A program made the position numbers and the translations under genes. DNA of 64,000 nt from Roseiarcus sp963751165 (GTDB lineage: Bacteria; Pseudomonadota; Alphaproteobacteria; Rhizobiales; Beijerinckiaceae), in the NCBI GenBank assembly GCA_963751165.1, contig CAVVTP010000028.1, positions 62,001-126,000 of the forward strand. The letters are read 5' to 3'. The notes under the pieces were generated by a model, which did not search any database, was not told the origin of the DNA, and was given only the letters and a program-made list of their open reading frames with translations. Below are positions 1-9,704 of this stretch, in pieces. The first letter of the stretch is position 1, and each line of letters opens with the position of its first letter.

Positions 1-651
1 GTTCTGCTCGATGAGCCGCAGGTAAGCCGCGCCGGCCTCCTCGACTTTGCCGAAACGCCCGCGCACGAGCGTGACGTCGGGCCGTTCAGCGCTCATCCAT
101 TTGCGAAAGGCGATCTCGCGTTCGTTCGTTACGAAGAATTCCGCCTCGTAGTTGAGGATGCCCGCCACCCCCTCCTGCGTGACGAAGGGCGACGCCAATT
201 CCGCCGCAATCGCGCCGAGACCGAAGTTGTCGGCCGAAATGACCGAGACGTAGTCGACGCCCGGGCGAAGTCCCGATGGCGCGTTGTCGAGCAGGACCAG
301 CGTCTTGCCGCCCTTCGGGATCGCGCGATGGCCTTCGAGGACGCCTAAAGACCCGATCGGCAAACTGATCACGGCGTGGATCGGGGCGGCGGCGAGCCGC
401 AGCAGCTCCTGGTTTTGTTTGTGCTTGTCGAAAGCGCAATCGACGATTTCCGTCACGACGGCGCCGTGGCGCCTGAGGGTCGCATTGATGCCGGCCAGTT
501 CTTGACGGGACCAGTCGCTGGCCGTGGTGTGCAGGACAATTGCCACCGCGAAATGACCGGCGCGCGCCTGCTCCGCCTCGGCTTCGGTCAGGATCAGCTT
601 GTCCGCCGGGAAGGGCCTCTCGCCCCGCGGTCCGAGACCGATGGTCGGCAT
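1..651 (-). CDS. Ribose-type substrate-binding protein without signal peptide (3' partial)
   Basis: The frame is open from an ATG at 651 to the left edge, so the C-terminus lies outside the window. The 217 visible residues look like a Peripla_BP_4 sugar-binding fold and align with the binding protein at 5015-6143: both have an AIVLH strand, a DWSR motif, a YVSVxSADN segment and an FFVT segment. Unlike that paralogue it has no signal peptide; it begins MPTIGLGPRG and an in-frame stop lies two codons upstream. AGGTGA precedes the ATG. It lies downstream of, and in the same direction as, the ROK regulator. It may be a cytoplasmic sugar sensor, or a binding protein whose leader was lost; the sequence cannot decide. 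Confidence 0.75.
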   Translation of the reverse strand, partial: MPTIGLGPRGERPFPADKLILTEAEAEQARAGHFAVAIVLHTTASDWSRQELAGINATLRRHGAVVTEIVDCAFDKHKQNQELLRLAAAPIHAVISLPIGSLGVLEGHRAIPKGGKTLVLLDNAPSGLRPGVDYVSVISADNFGLGAIAAELASPFVTQEGVAGILNYEAEFFVTNEREIAFRKWMSAERPDVTLVRGRFGKVEEAGAAYLRLIEQN

Positions 652-826
652 TGCTCACCTGTGGTTGACTGACGGGTTTGGCGCCGATGGCGCGTCGGAG
701 CAAGCAGTCCGGTGCGCCCTTGGGGAGGGCCATTGATTCCCCTCGGTCAAAGAGAAAGAGGATGAGTCGTTCGGCGGCGGCACGGACGGTGCTTACGCGG
801 GGTGAGGAGCATAGCGGGCACGAGTG

Positions 827-2222
827 CTAGCGCGGTTGGACCGGGGCCGAAGCCGCTGGCGGCCGCGACTTGCGCTTTCGCTCCTTAGCTTCGGCTATGA
901 ACGCCTGGAACGAAGCTTGGCGGCGCGGCGTGCCGCTCGTTATCCACTCTCGGGCGCGCGCGGGCGTGAAAACCTCGTCGACCGCCAGACCTGCGGCGCC
1001 GACGAGCTCGGCCGAGCCTGCCAGTTCCGAGCGCACGATGCGCAGATCGCGGGTCACGAGCGGATGCGACCGGCGATAGATCGCCTCCCGAACGGTCGCG
1101 AGCACGATCTCGCCGGAATGCGCAAGAGGGCCGGCGAGCACAACGACGGCCGGGTTCAGGAGGTTGACGAGCGGCGCCAGGCTCTCGCCGATCAGGCGCC
1201 CGGAACGAGCGAGCAGCTCGGCGCAGAATGCGTCTCCGAGCTGCGCGCCGTGGCGAACGTCGTCGGCCATCACGTCGCCCTGACGCTCGATCATCTCGAC
1301 TAGATATCGGCTGCGTCCTTCTCGCGCCGCCGAAAGCGCCTGCCTGGCAACCGCGTCGCCGCTCGCCACGGCGTCCAGGCAGCCTTTGGCGCCGCAATGG
1401 CAGGCGGCGTCTTCCTCCTCCCCCGTCCGGGGCATGGCCGATGAGGCCGGCAAAGCCCTGCGCGCCGGAACGCAGCTGCCCGTCGGACACGACGCCGGCG
1501 CTGACTGTCCGATCTATGCGGACGCAGAGGACATCCCGCGCGCCCTGGCCGGCGCCCGCCTTCATCTCGCCGAGGGTCATCATCTCCGTATTGCTTCGCA
1601 CCCAACATGGCGCGCCGAGGCGCAGCGAAATCTCGGCTGGAAAATCGACGCTGCGCCATGCTTTCAGGACGTCGAGGGCCGCAATGCTGAAAGCTTGGCC
1701 CTCGTTGGCGTCGAGCAGGGCGATCTCCGGCAGCGCAACCCCAATCGACCACACGCGCTCCTTCCCGCCGCGCTCGTCGAGAAGCCAGATGAACAGCGTG
1801 GTCAGCCGGTCGAGAATGGCTTCCGGGCCGAGCGCGAGATCGGCGGCCTCATGGTGCTCGACGATCAGATTCCCGTCGAGATCCGCCAATCCGACCGCGA
1901 GCGACGCCCGATCGACGTGAGCGGCCAAAATTGCGCCGGCGTCGAGGCGAAACCGGACGCTCCGCGGCGCGCGGCCGCCGGCGGCCGGGCCGAGCTCGCC
2001 CTTGACGACCAGGCCCAGCCGCTCCAGGGCCGCCAAACGGTCGGCGACAACAGCGCGACCAAGCTCGGCATGGCGTTCGATGTCGAGACGAGTCGTCGCG
2101 GTGCGCGAGCGGATCAGCGCGAGGATAGCCGCCAGGCTTCTGCCGCCACTTTCCAGGGTGCTCGGGCGGCCGACGCGCGCTCGAGCGGTCGGGGCTCCAC
2201 GGGCTTTGGCGTCGCTATCCAT
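827..2222 (-). pseudogene. ROK-family transcriptional regulator, frameshifted
   Basis: This is a NagC/XylR-like ROK repressor. The N-terminal 80 residues form a winged helix-turn-helix, followed by the ROK domain with SAGVVSDGQL and an AGLIGHAP segment. The zinc-binding motif CHCGAKGCLDA follows in a frame displaced by one base. The shift coincides with a run of five C (1420-1424, five G on the coding strand); removing one restores a continuous protein of about 464 residues. AAGGT precedes the ATG at 2222. It is divergent from the isomerase and sugar ABC genes starting at 2469, which it probably controls in response to a sugar ligand. Whether the shift is real or a sequencing error is open. 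Confidence 0.8.
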
Positions 2223-2361
2223 CTACGACCTTGTCATCGCCTTTGCCGGACTCGCTTCTGGCGTCGCCCTGGAACGATTTCAGGAGGGCCTCTTCCGCGT
2301 CAATATCGGGACTAAGAAGAATTTTCCAGCAGAAGAGACCATGGTTTTGCGCTGTTTTCGG

Positions 2362-2390
2362 TTGACGGTGGGAGCCGGTATCCGCATTCT
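2362..2390 (+). promoter_or_regulatory. Possible promoter for the sugar module
   Basis: In the gap between the divergent ROK regulator and the isomerase, TTGACG (2362-2367) is followed after 17 bases by CATTCT (2385-2390). The -35 box is good and the -10 box weak, so this is only a candidate. No clear ROK operator palindrome was recognised in the gap. Confidence 0.3.
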
Positions 2391-2468
2391 CTGGATCAGT
2401 TCTGAAGAACGCCGAGCCAATCGGCGTCGCGGACGGCGATAATGCGGTCTTCAACGGGAGGAACGGCC

Positions 2469-3296
2469 GTGAAGGTTCGATTCGCCTATCAGGCCAATTG
2501 CTGGGGGCCGCTCGGCGGCGCGGCAGTCGGCGTCACATCGATCGGCCAGCTTTTCTACCAGACGTTCGGCGACATGAGCCGCGCCATCGCCGAAATCGCC
2601 GCCGCGGGCTATCAGGGCGTCGAAATGTTCGACGGCAACGTCGTCGAAAACCCGGGCGGTTTGGGGGCGCTGAAGACAGCGCTCGTGGGCGCAGGGGTCG
2701 AGCTGGTCGCCGTCTACTCCGGCGCGAACTTCATCTTTCCCGACGTGCTCGACCAGGAGCTCGGCCGGATCGCGCGTGCGGCCGATGCGGCGGCAGCTCT
2801 TTCAGCCGAACATCTGGTCGTCGGCGGCGGCGCCAAGCGCTTGGAGGGCGTCGCGAGCGGAGACTATGATCGCCTCGCCGACGCACTCGAGAAGGTCGTC
2901 GCGATTGCCAAGGCGCGCGGCCTGAGAGCTCATTATCATCCGCATCTGTCCACGATAGTCGAGGGGCCGGCGGAAGTGGACCGCATCTTTTCACTGGCGT
3001 CTATCGATTTCTGCCCGGACACCGCGCATCTCGCGGCCGCCAAGGGCGACGTTCCGGCGATGGTTCGCAAGCACCGCCCGCGCATTTCCTACGTTCATCT
3101 CAAGGGACTGCGAAGGGAGCCGTTCGCTTTCACCCCACTCGACGAGGGCGATCTGGACAACGCGGCCGTCATCCGCGCCCTGGCCGACACGCATTATAGC
3201 GGGTGGATCGCCGCGGAGCTCGACGCCTGGCCCGATCCAAAGGGCGGCGCGGCCCGCAGCCTCGCCTTCATGAAACGGATTGTCGGAGAGGGCTGA
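2469..3296 (+). CDS. Sugar phosphate isomerase/epimerase (xylose isomerase-like TIM barrel)
   Basis: A 275-residue AP_endonuc_2 family TIM barrel of the IolE/hydroxypyruvate isomerase type. Visible features are FAYQANCWGP at the start, GYQGVEMFDG, an AHYHPHLSTIV strand and DFCPDTAHL, the last two supplying typical metal-ligand residues. The GTG at 2469 is chosen because GGGAGG lies seven bases upstream; an in-frame ATG at 2442 would add nine unrelated residues. It is the first gene of the module that continues with a ribose-type ABC transporter, so it probably isomerises or epimerises the imported sugar or polyol in the cytoplasm. The exact substrate cannot be read from the sequence. Confidence 0.85.
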   Translation: MKVRFAYQANCWGPLGGAAVGVTSIGQLFYQTFGDMSRAIAEIAAAGYQGVEMFDGNVVENPGGLGALKTALVGAGVELVAVYSGANFIFPDVLDQELGRIARAADAAAALSAEHLVVGGGAKRLEGVASGDYDRLADALEKVVAIAKARGLRAHYHPHLSTIVEGPAEVDRIFSLASIDFCPDTAHLAAAKGDVPAMVRKHRPRISYVHLKGLRREPFAFTPLDEGDLDNAAVIRALADTHYSGWIAAELDAWPDPKGGAARSLAFMKRIVGEG

Positions 3297-3349
3297 AGGG
3301 CGCCGTTGCCGCCGGAAGCGTCGGAGGGTGGAAGGGAGGCTTGGGTCGA

Positions 3350-4939
3350 ATGCAACAGGTACGCGCTTCCGACGCAACGGCCGAGGCGCCTGCTGCCGTG
3401 CGCATGACGGGCATCAGCAAAGCTTTCGGCGGCGTTCAAGCCCTCGATCATGTCGACTTCACGGTCCGATACGGCGAAGTCCACGCCCTGTTGGGCGAGA
3501 ACGGCGCCGGCAAGTCCACATTGCTGAAAATTCTGCGCGGAGTGCTGCCAAGCAACTCAGGAGCGATCGAGATTGGGGGCGCGCGGCTATCCGAATACAA
3601 CGCGGACACGGTTCGACGAGCCGGCGTCGCGATGATTTTCCAGGAGATGAGCCTGATTCCGACGCTGAGCGTCGCGCAAAACATTTTTCTCAATCGTGAG
3701 CCCCGCGGCCAGTTCGGACTGGTCGACGACAGACGCATCGTTCGGGACGCCCACAAACTCTTCGACGAATTCGGCATGGCCATCGACCCCGAGTCGCCCT
3801 TGACGTCACTCAGCGCCGGCCAAAGACAATTGACCGAAATTGTGAAGGCGCTCTCCCAGCGCAGCCGCATCCTGGTCCTCGACGAGCCGACCTCGGCCCT
3901 TTCCGCCTCGGAGGTCGATCGACTATTCGAGTTTTTGCGGCGGCTCAGAAGCGACAGGGTCGCGATCATCTATGTCTCGCACCGCATGGACGAAATCATG
4001 CGCATCGCCGACCGCGCGACGATCATTCGCGATGGCCGCCACGCCGTCACTGCGCCGCTGCGGGAGCTGACCCTCGATAAGATCATCGAGCACATCATAG
4101 GCCGCGCATCACGGGGTCTCGGCGACATCGAGCGAAGCGAAGAGGCGCGCGGCGAAGCGCTGATCGAATTGCGCGACGCCTCGGGAGCGACCAAACCGCG
4201 GAACGTCAATCTGGCCATCCATCGGGGCGAGGTGGTCGGAGTCGCCGGCCTCCTGGGGAGCGGCCGCAGCTCGCTGGCGCGCCTCCTGTTTGGGATGGAG
4301 CCGCTCGCGAGCGGCCAGATCCGGATCAAAGGCGCGGACGTCAAACTGACATCGCCGCACGACGCCATCCGGGCGGGCGTCGCTCTCATTCCGGAGGACC
4401 GCCTCCGGGAGGGCGTTATCGCCCGGCACAGCGTCGGCAGCAACATAACCTTGCCGGTGCTCGATCGAATCAGCCGCCACGCGTGGGTGTCGGATTCGGC
4501 CGCGGCGGCAGTGAGCCGCGAGCAAATGGCCCAGCTTCGCATCAAGGCGGCGTCGGCGGACACCTTGGTGAATACGCTCTCGGGCGGCAACCAACAGAAG
4601 GTCGTCGTTGCGAAGTGGCTGGCCACCGCACCGAGCATTCTTGTCCTCGACGAGCCAGCAGCCGGGATCGACATCGGCAGCAAGAGCGAGATCGTCGCCC
4701 TGATCAGGGAGCTTGCGCGCAACGGACGCGCCATCCTGCTCATCTCCTCGGAAATGTCGGTGCTGCTCGCGGCCTGCGACCGGATCGTCGTGTTGTCGGA
4801 CGGATCCATCGTCAGCGATTTTCCGCGCCGCCAGCTCGACCCGACCTGGGATATGGAGAGCGACCGAGGCGAGCGGGTTCGCCATGCGGAGCGACAGCTT
4901 CTTAAGGCAATCCAAACTGGGGGGACCATGACCGCCTGA
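3350..4939 (+). CDS. Sugar ABC transporter ATP-binding protein (RbsA type, two ATPase domains)
   Basis: A 529-residue tandem ABC ATPase of the ribose/galactose family. Domain 1 has a full Walker A (GENGAGKST), signature LSAGQRQ and Walker B ending LVLDEPTSAL. Domain 2 has the degenerate Walker A usual in this family (GLLGSGRSS), signature LSGGNQQK and Walker B LVLDEPAAGIDIGSK. GGGAGG ends ten bases before the ATG at 3350; the frame is open further upstream but overlaps the isomerase gene. It energises the permease at about 6235-7220 and works with the binding protein at 5015. The ATPase, binding protein, permease order is typical of this family. Confidence 0.93.
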   Translation: MQQVRASDATAEAPAAVRMTGISKAFGGVQALDHVDFTVRYGEVHALLGENGAGKSTLLKILRGVLPSNSGAIEIGGARLSEYNADTVRRAGVAMIFQEMSLIPTLSVAQNIFLNREPRGQFGLVDDRRIVRDAHKLFDEFGMAIDPESPLTSLSAGQRQLTEIVKALSQRSRILVLDEPTSALSASEVDRLFEFLRRLRSDRVAIIYVSHRMDEIMRIADRATIIRDGRHAVTAPLRELTLDKIIEHIIGRASRGLGDIERSEEARGEALIELRDASGATKPRNVNLAIHRGEVVGVAGLLGSGRSSLARLLFGMEPLASGQIRIKGADVKLTSPHDAIRAGVALIPEDRLREGVIARHSVGSNITLPVLDRISRHAWVSDSAAAAVSREQMAQLRIKAASADTLVNTLSGGNQQKVVVAKWLATAPSILVLDEPAAGIDIGSKSEIVALIRELARNGRAILLISSEMSVLLAACDRIVVLSDGSIVSDFPRRQLDPTWDMESDRGERVRHAERQLLKAIQTGGTMTA

Positions 4940-5014
4940 CGAACCAGCGCCGCGGCCGCAAGAGACGCCAGAGAGCCAATAGTCGAATACCAAGCGAAGG
5001 CACGGAGGAAACCT

Positions 5015-6143
5015 ATGAACGGAATGAGATTGAGCTCGGCGACAGTGTTGCTGCTCACCGCAGCTTTCGCGGCGCCGGCGACGTTCAGCGCAGCCCACGC
5101 CGCGGATCCCGACGCTGAACTCGCCGCATTGAGCGGAAAAGTGCTGAGCACGGGACCGAACGGCGAGACGCCTTCCCCGGCGTCGGTCGTGACCCTTTCC
5201 GACGCCGAGATCGCCAAAGTCAAAGCGATGCACGCCACCGCGGCGATCGTCCTCCACTATGGCGGCAACGATTGGTCGCGCGCTCAGGTCGAAGGGCAGA
5301 AGGCCGAGTTTGCGGCCCTCGGGATCGACCTGGTCGCGGTAACCGACGCGGGATTCAAGCCCGAAACCCAAGTCAACGACATCGAAACCGTCCTGGCCAA
5401 GAAGCCCAGCATCATCATTTCCATTCCGGTTGACCCGGTGTCTGAGGCGGGGGCCTACAAGAAGGCCGCCGACGCAGGGGTGAAGCTGGTGTTCATGGAC
5501 AACGTGCCCAAGGGCATGGTCGCTGGCAAAGATTACGTCAGCGTCGTCTCGGCCGACAACTACGGCAACGGCGTTGCTGCGGGACTGCTGATGGCGAAAT
5601 TCCTGAACGGCAAAGGCAATATCGGGGCCGTGTTCCACGCGGCGGACTTTTTCGTGACCAAGCAGCGTTACCAGGGCTTCCAAAAGGCGATCTCGGAGTT
5701 TCCGGGCATCAAGGTCATCGAGGCGCAGGGGATCGCCGGCCCCGACTTCTCGGGCGATGCCGATAAGGTCGCGTCCGCCATGATCACCGCTCATCCGAAC
5801 ATCGACGGTATTTGGGCGGTCGTGGGACGTCCCCGCCGAAGGTGTGATCTCGGCGGCGCGTTCCGCGGGAAAGGACAACCTTGTGATCACCACGGAGGAC
5901 CTGGGCGAGAATGTCGCGATCAATATGGCTCAAGGAGGGTACGTCAAAGGGCTTGGCGCCCAAAGGCCCTATGACCAGGGCGTGACTGAGGTGAAGCTGG
6001 CGGCCTACGGACTGTTGGGCAAGAAGGCGCCGGACTACGTGGCGCTGCCGTCGCTTGCCGTGACCAAGGGCAATCTGCTGGAAGCCTGGAAGGCAGTCTA
6101 CCACACCGATGCCCCCGCGGACGTCAAGGACAGCATGAAGTAG
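5015..6143 (+). pseudogene. Sugar ABC transporter substrate-binding protein, frameshifted
   Basis: Periplasmic Peripla_BP_4 protein with a signal peptide ending near AAHA before ADPDAEL. GGAGG lies just upstream of the ATG. The protein is collinear with ribose-type binding proteins up to NIDGIWAV. One extra base at about 5822-5823 then shifts the frame; skipping it gives WDVPAEGVISAAR and TTEDLGENVAIN, the expected C-terminal lobe, to the stop at 6143. About 375 residues in total. It lies between its ATPase and permease genes. A paralogue lacking a signal peptide lies at the left edge. The clean continuation in both halves favours an indel error or a very recent mutation. Confidence 0.85.
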
Positions 6144-6158
6144 AGCAGCGGATACTTT

Positions 6159-6197
6159 CGCCCGGCGCACAGTTTCACAAAAGAGCTACGCCGGGCG
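6159..6197 (+). promoter_or_regulatory. Intercistronic stem-loop after the binding-protein gene
   Basis: CGCCCGGCG (6159-6167) and CGCCGGGCG (6189-6197) form a perfect nine-base stem with a 21-base loop, 15 bases after the binding-protein stop and before the permease. No U-run follows, so it is probably not a full terminator. Such hairpins commonly stabilise the upstream mRNA and keep binding protein more abundant than permease; that role is inferred here. Confidence 0.55.
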
Positions 6198-6234
6198 CTT
6201 TGGTTCCGAATCAGGAAACCCGTCTCGAATAACG

Positions 6235-7220
6235 GTGCGCCGCGTTGGCTTCCCGACTCCAAGCTCGCTCAGAGCATTGATCGCCGGCCGCCGAGCTGGC
6301 GGCTGTTATCGCATTGGCGCCAGTACATCATCTATATCGGCTTCGCTTGCATTTTTGCGATCTTCGCGGTCACTCTCAGCGGCCAGGGGTTCCTCAACCC
6401 GATCAATCTCCTCAACATCGTTCGCCAATCCGCCATGATCGCTGTGATGGCGGTGGCCATGACCTTCGTGCTGGCCACAGGGGAGATCGATCTTTCCGTC
6501 GGCTCGCTGGCGGATTTTCTGTCGTAACGGCGATGACAATTCGCGCGGCGGGGCGCCCGGGGTGTCGCCGCAGGCGTCGCGACAGGAGCCGCCGTCGGCC
6601 TCTTCAACGGACTGGTGACGACTTGCATCGGCATACCTTCGTTCCTCACCACACTGGCGATGATGGGCATTTCGACCGGTTTGTCGATGTGGGTGAGCAA
6701 CACCGCAGCGATTCCGATTATCAACAGGACGTATGCGTTCATATTCGGCGGCGGCAATCTGGGCCCCGTGCCGATCCTGCTCGTTTGGACGCTGCTGTTC
6801 GGCGTCGTCGGACACCTCGTGCTGAAGAGGACGACGTTCGGCCGCCGCGTTCTCGCGACGGGCGGCAACGAAATCGCGGCTCGCTACAGCGGAATCAACA
6901 CCCGGTCGATCAAGCTGCGGGTTCTGATGATCTCGAGCATAACGGCGGCGGTTGCGGGCATGCTGTATGCGGGGAGGCTCGAAACGGGCCGCTATCAGTT
7001 TGGACAGGGCGACGAGCTTTCGGTGATCGCCGCCGCCGTCCTGGGAGGAAACAGCCTGTTCGGCGGAGTCGGCACCGTCGCCGGTTCGATCGTCGGAGCC
7101 TTGATGATTGGCCTGATCAACAATGGCTTGATCCTCATGGGGCTCGAATACAGCCAGCAGCTGATCGCGCGCGGAGCAATCATCATCTTGGCTGTGGCGC
7201 TCAGCCAATCGCGCAAGTGA
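6235..7220 (+). pseudogene. Sugar ABC transporter permease (RbsC type), frameshifted
   Basis: A BPD_transp_2 permease read in three pieces. The first (frame of 6234) gives QSIDRRPPSWRLLSHW, membrane segments and ATGEIDLSVGSLA. A one-base loss near 6513 moves the frame to GFSVVTAMTIRAAG, and a one-base gain in the G-run near 6549-6553 restores the original frame. That frame gives NGLVTTCIGIPSFLTTLAMM and the family motif LGGNSLFGGVG, ending at 7220. No ATG exists in the first frame; a GTG at 6235 is in another frame, so the true start is unclear and may involve a further indel. It completes the sugar ABC transporter with the ATPase and binding protein upstream. Confidence 0.75.
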
Positions 7221-7236
7221 CGGAGGATCGGTCCCA

Positions 7237-7541
7237 GTGAAGCTCTGCACCCTCATCGGCACGGTAGTCGCTAAGGACGAAACCCGCGAAGAATTACGCG
7301 GATTCTTGCCGCTCAGGTCACGCCGACGCGCGCTGAAGCCGGCTGCGTCAACTACGACTTTCATGTCGACGTCGAAGATCCCAACGTGTTCGTCTTCTAC
7401 GAGAATTGGCGAAGCCGCGACGACCTCGACGTCCATTTGAAAGCGCCGCACCTGCAGCCCCTGTTCGGTCGGCTGCATCAGTTGCTCGCCCGGCCGGTGG
7501 AAATGAGGTTTCTGGAGATGATCAGCGACCGCGCCGATTGA
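7237..7541 (+). pseudogene. ABM-domain (YgiN-like) monooxygenase, frameshifted
   Basis: A roughly 100-residue antibiotic-biosynthesis-monooxygenase fold. The GTG at 7237 has GGAGG ten bases upstream and gives VKLCTLIGTVVAKDETREEL. A one-base loss near 7300-7302 displaces the frame; the continuation reads AEAGCVNYDFHVDVEDPN, FYENWRSRDDLDVHL and HLQPLF, the classical core of the fold, to the stop at 7541. These small ferredoxin-like proteins oxidise quinols or unidentified small substrates. It lies 16 bases after the permease and probably belongs to the sugar operon. Confidence 0.75.
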
Positions 7542-7626
7542 CGGGAGCGGCGGAACCCAGCGCTCGAGTTTGGATCCCCCGCCGCTACAGGCGCAGAATG
7601 TCTTGCAAGCGAAGGATGATGAAATC

Positions 7627-8907
7627 ATGACCAAGACACTCAACGTCGCGATGATCGGGGGCGGCTTTATGGGAAAGGCCCATGCGTTGGCCTACGCGGC
7701 GATGCCGATGTTCTTCTGGCCGGCGCCTGCCATTCCTCGCCGCAAGCTGGTTGTCGACGTGACCGCCGACCTCGCCGAGACCGCCCGCCAGCGTTTCGGG
7801 TTCGACGAGGCCTCAACGGATTGGCGGGCGGTCGTCGCCCGTGAAGACATCGACGTCGTCGACATCGTGACGCCGAACGACAGCCACGCAGAAATCGCCA
7901 TCGCCGCCGCCAGGGCGGGCAAGCACGTGATTTGCGAAAAGCCGCTCGCCCGGACCGCTGGCGAGGCCATGCCCATGCTCGACGCAGCTGAAGCGGCGGG
8001 CGTCACGCACATGGTCGCGTTCAACTACCGCCGAACCCCCGCCATCGCCCTGGCCCGGAAGTACATCGAGGACGGCCGGATCGGAAACATCCTCTCGTTC
8101 CGCGGCACCTACCTTCAGGATTGGTCGGCCGATCCGAACGGCCCCCTGTCGTGGCGTTTTCAGAAGAAAATAGCCGGCTCGGGCGCGGTCGGCGACATCG
8201 GAACGCACGTGATCGACCTCGCGCGCTATCTGGTCGGCGAAATTTCTTCCGTCAACGCAGTGGTGAAGACCTATATTAATTCGCGTCCCATGCAATCTGG
8301 CGGTTTTGACCAGCTCGCGGCCTCGGACAAAAGCGGCAAAGGTCCGCGCGGAATAGTCGACGTCGACGACGAGATGCTGACTCTCGTCAAGTTCGCCAAC
8401 GGCGCAACGGGGTCCATCGAGGCGACGCGCAACGCCTACGGCAGGAACAACTTCATTACTCTGGAAATCCACGGGGACAAAGGATCGATCGCGTTCAATT
8501 ACGAGCGCATGGACGAACTGCAAGTCATGTTCGCCGACGACCCGGCCGACGCGCGGGGGTTTCGCACCGTCTACACCGGCCCCGCCCACCCCTATGGTGG
8601 GGCGCTCTGGCCAATTCCGGCGCTCGGCATCGGCTACGGCGAGACCAAAATCATTGAATGCTTCGATTTCATCAGCGCGGTCGTCAAGGGCCAGCAGGCT
8701 TCGCCGAGCTTCCGCGACGGATATCGCATCTCGCAAATCGCCGACGCGATACTTCGCTCCGGCGAAGACTCAAACTTGGACGAACGTCGGCTAGAAACCG
8801 AGCTTCGAATTGAGGCGAAGGCGGCCTTTCGAGCGCTCAGACGGAAAGTCGATGGAGAACCAACGTTGGACCCGATCAGGGAATTCTCTCCTCCATCGAT
8901 CTTCTGA
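7627..8907 (+). CDS. Gfo/Idh/MocA-family oxidoreductase
   Basis: A 426-residue NAD(P)-dependent sugar or inositol dehydrogenase. The Rossmann N-terminus has VAMIGGGFMGKAHALAY, then DIVTPNDSHAEIAI and the conserved CEKPLA (catalytic Lys region), followed by the C-terminal sheet domain with GDIGTHVIDLARYL. AAGGATGATG upstream of the ATG at 7627 serves as ribosome binding site; in-frame sequence further upstream is not conserved. It follows the sugar ABC genes and is the likely first oxidative step on the imported sugar. It is longer than the usual 330-390 residues because of a C-terminal extension. Its last 32 bases overlap the convergent GntR gene. Confidence 0.9.
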   Translation: MTKTLNVAMIGGGFMGKAHALAYAAMPMFFWPAPAIPRRKLVVDVTADLAETARQRFGFDEASTDWRAVVAREDIDVVDIVTPNDSHAEIAIAAARAGKHVICEKPLARTAGEAMPMLDAAEAAGVTHMVAFNYRRTPAIALARKYIEDGRIGNILSFRGTYLQDWSADPNGPLSWRFQKKIAGSGAVGDIGTHVIDLARYLVGEISSVNAVVKTYINSRPMQSGGFDQLAASDKSGKGPRGIVDVDDEMLTLVKFANGATGSIEATRNAYGRNNFITLEIHGDKGSIAFNYERMDELQVMFADDPADARGFRTVYTGPAHPYGGALWPIPALGIGYGETKIIECFDFISAVVKGQQASPSFRDGYRISQIADAILRSGEDSNLDERRLETELRIEAKAAFRALRRKVDGEPTLDPIREFSPPSIF

Positions 8908-9607
8908 CGACGTCGCCGGTGTAAGCTACGTGCTGCCGCATGAGCTCGCCGGCTTGCTTCGCATCGCGTTTCTCGAGAGCAGCCAGGATTTGCCCATGCT
9001 CCTCGACGGCCGCGCCCCACCGCGCCTCGGAAAGAATGGCCTGGTAGCGAGCGCGCCGAACCCGCGCAATCAACCGTGCGTGGATGTCCGCGATCGCGGA
9101 ATTGCCGGAGCACCGCACGATCGCTACATGCAATTCATGGTTCTCGTGGTGGTAGCTCAGGCGATCCTTCGCCTTGTGCTGCTGTTCGATGCGCATCTGC
9201 ATCTGGCGAAGCTTTTCGAAATCCGCCTCGGACATGCGCGCAGCCGCGAGCTCCGCCGCCAACCCCTCGATCCCGCCCAGGGCCTCAAACAAGTCAACGA
9301 CCTCCCGAACCGACAGCCGCGCCACATTCGCGCCGCGCCGTGGCACAAGCTCGACCAGCCCTTCGGTGGCGAGAACTTTTAACGCCTCCCGCAGGGGGGT
9401 GCGCGATATCTGCAGCTGCTGGCAAAGCGCCGCCTCGTTGATCCACTCGCCCGCTGCGAGTTGGCCCTCGACGATCATGTCGCGAATCCGCTCGGTCGCC
9501 TCATCGTGCAGCGGGCGCCTGCGAATCGGAACGAGCGGCGCCTCGATTTCGTGCGCGGGGGTTTGAACCTCGGCGAGCGCGGTGTTCGCGGCTGACGCGG
9601 CGGCCAT
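8876..9607 (-). CDS. GntR-family transcriptional regulator (FCD type)
   Basis: A 243-residue FadR-subfamily regulator. The winged helix lies at about residues 45-100 with QQLQISRTPLREALKVLATEGL, followed by an all-helical FCD ligand domain with ENHELHVAIV and SGNSAIADIH, where His and Asn residues usually bind a metal and a carboxylate effector. The ATG at 9607 has AGGAGG eight bases upstream. The gene is divergent from the hydantoinase gene, and the shared region holds a perfect palindrome (9705-9722) that is the probable operator. It probably represses the amide-catabolism cluster until an acidic intermediate accumulates. Its 3' end overlaps the convergent dehydrogenase by 32 bases. Confidence 0.9.
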   Translation of the reverse strand: MAAASAANTALAEVQTPAHEIEAPLVPIRRRPLHDEATERIRDMIVEGQLAAGEWINEAALCQQLQISRTPLREALKVLATEGLVELVPRRGANVARLSVREVVDLFEALGGIEGLAAELAAARMSEADFEKLRQMQMRIEQQHKAKDRLSYHHENHELHVAIVRCSGNSAIADIHARLIARVRRARYQAILSEARWGAAVEEHGQILAALEKRDAKQAGELMRQHVAYTGDVVRRSMEERIP

Positions 9608-9662
9608 AGCGAAACCTCCTGATGACCGTCCCTGAACGGATGAATCCGACCGAAATAGGCGC

Positions 9663-9690
9663 TTGACAACCCCGGCGCAACGGATGTAAG
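9663..9690 (+). promoter_or_regulatory. Sigma-70-like promoter of the hydantoinase cluster
   Basis: A perfect TTGACA (9663-9668) is followed after 16 bases by TGTAAG (9685-9690). Transcription would start near 9697-9700, just before the palindrome at 9705-9722, and read into the gene at 9765. Confidence 0.55.
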
Positions 9691-9704
9691 TCCACTGCAC
9701 TCAT

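Noticed and set aside
86..733. 215-codon minus-strand open frame near the left edge
   Set aside because: Arg/Gly-rich out-of-frame reading of the leaderless binding protein, which uses a different minus frame from 651.
4109..5923. 604-codon minus-strand open frame opposite the sugar ABC ATPase and binding protein
   Set aside because: The plus strand encodes complete ABC motifs and a signal peptide; the minus frame has no recognisable domain.
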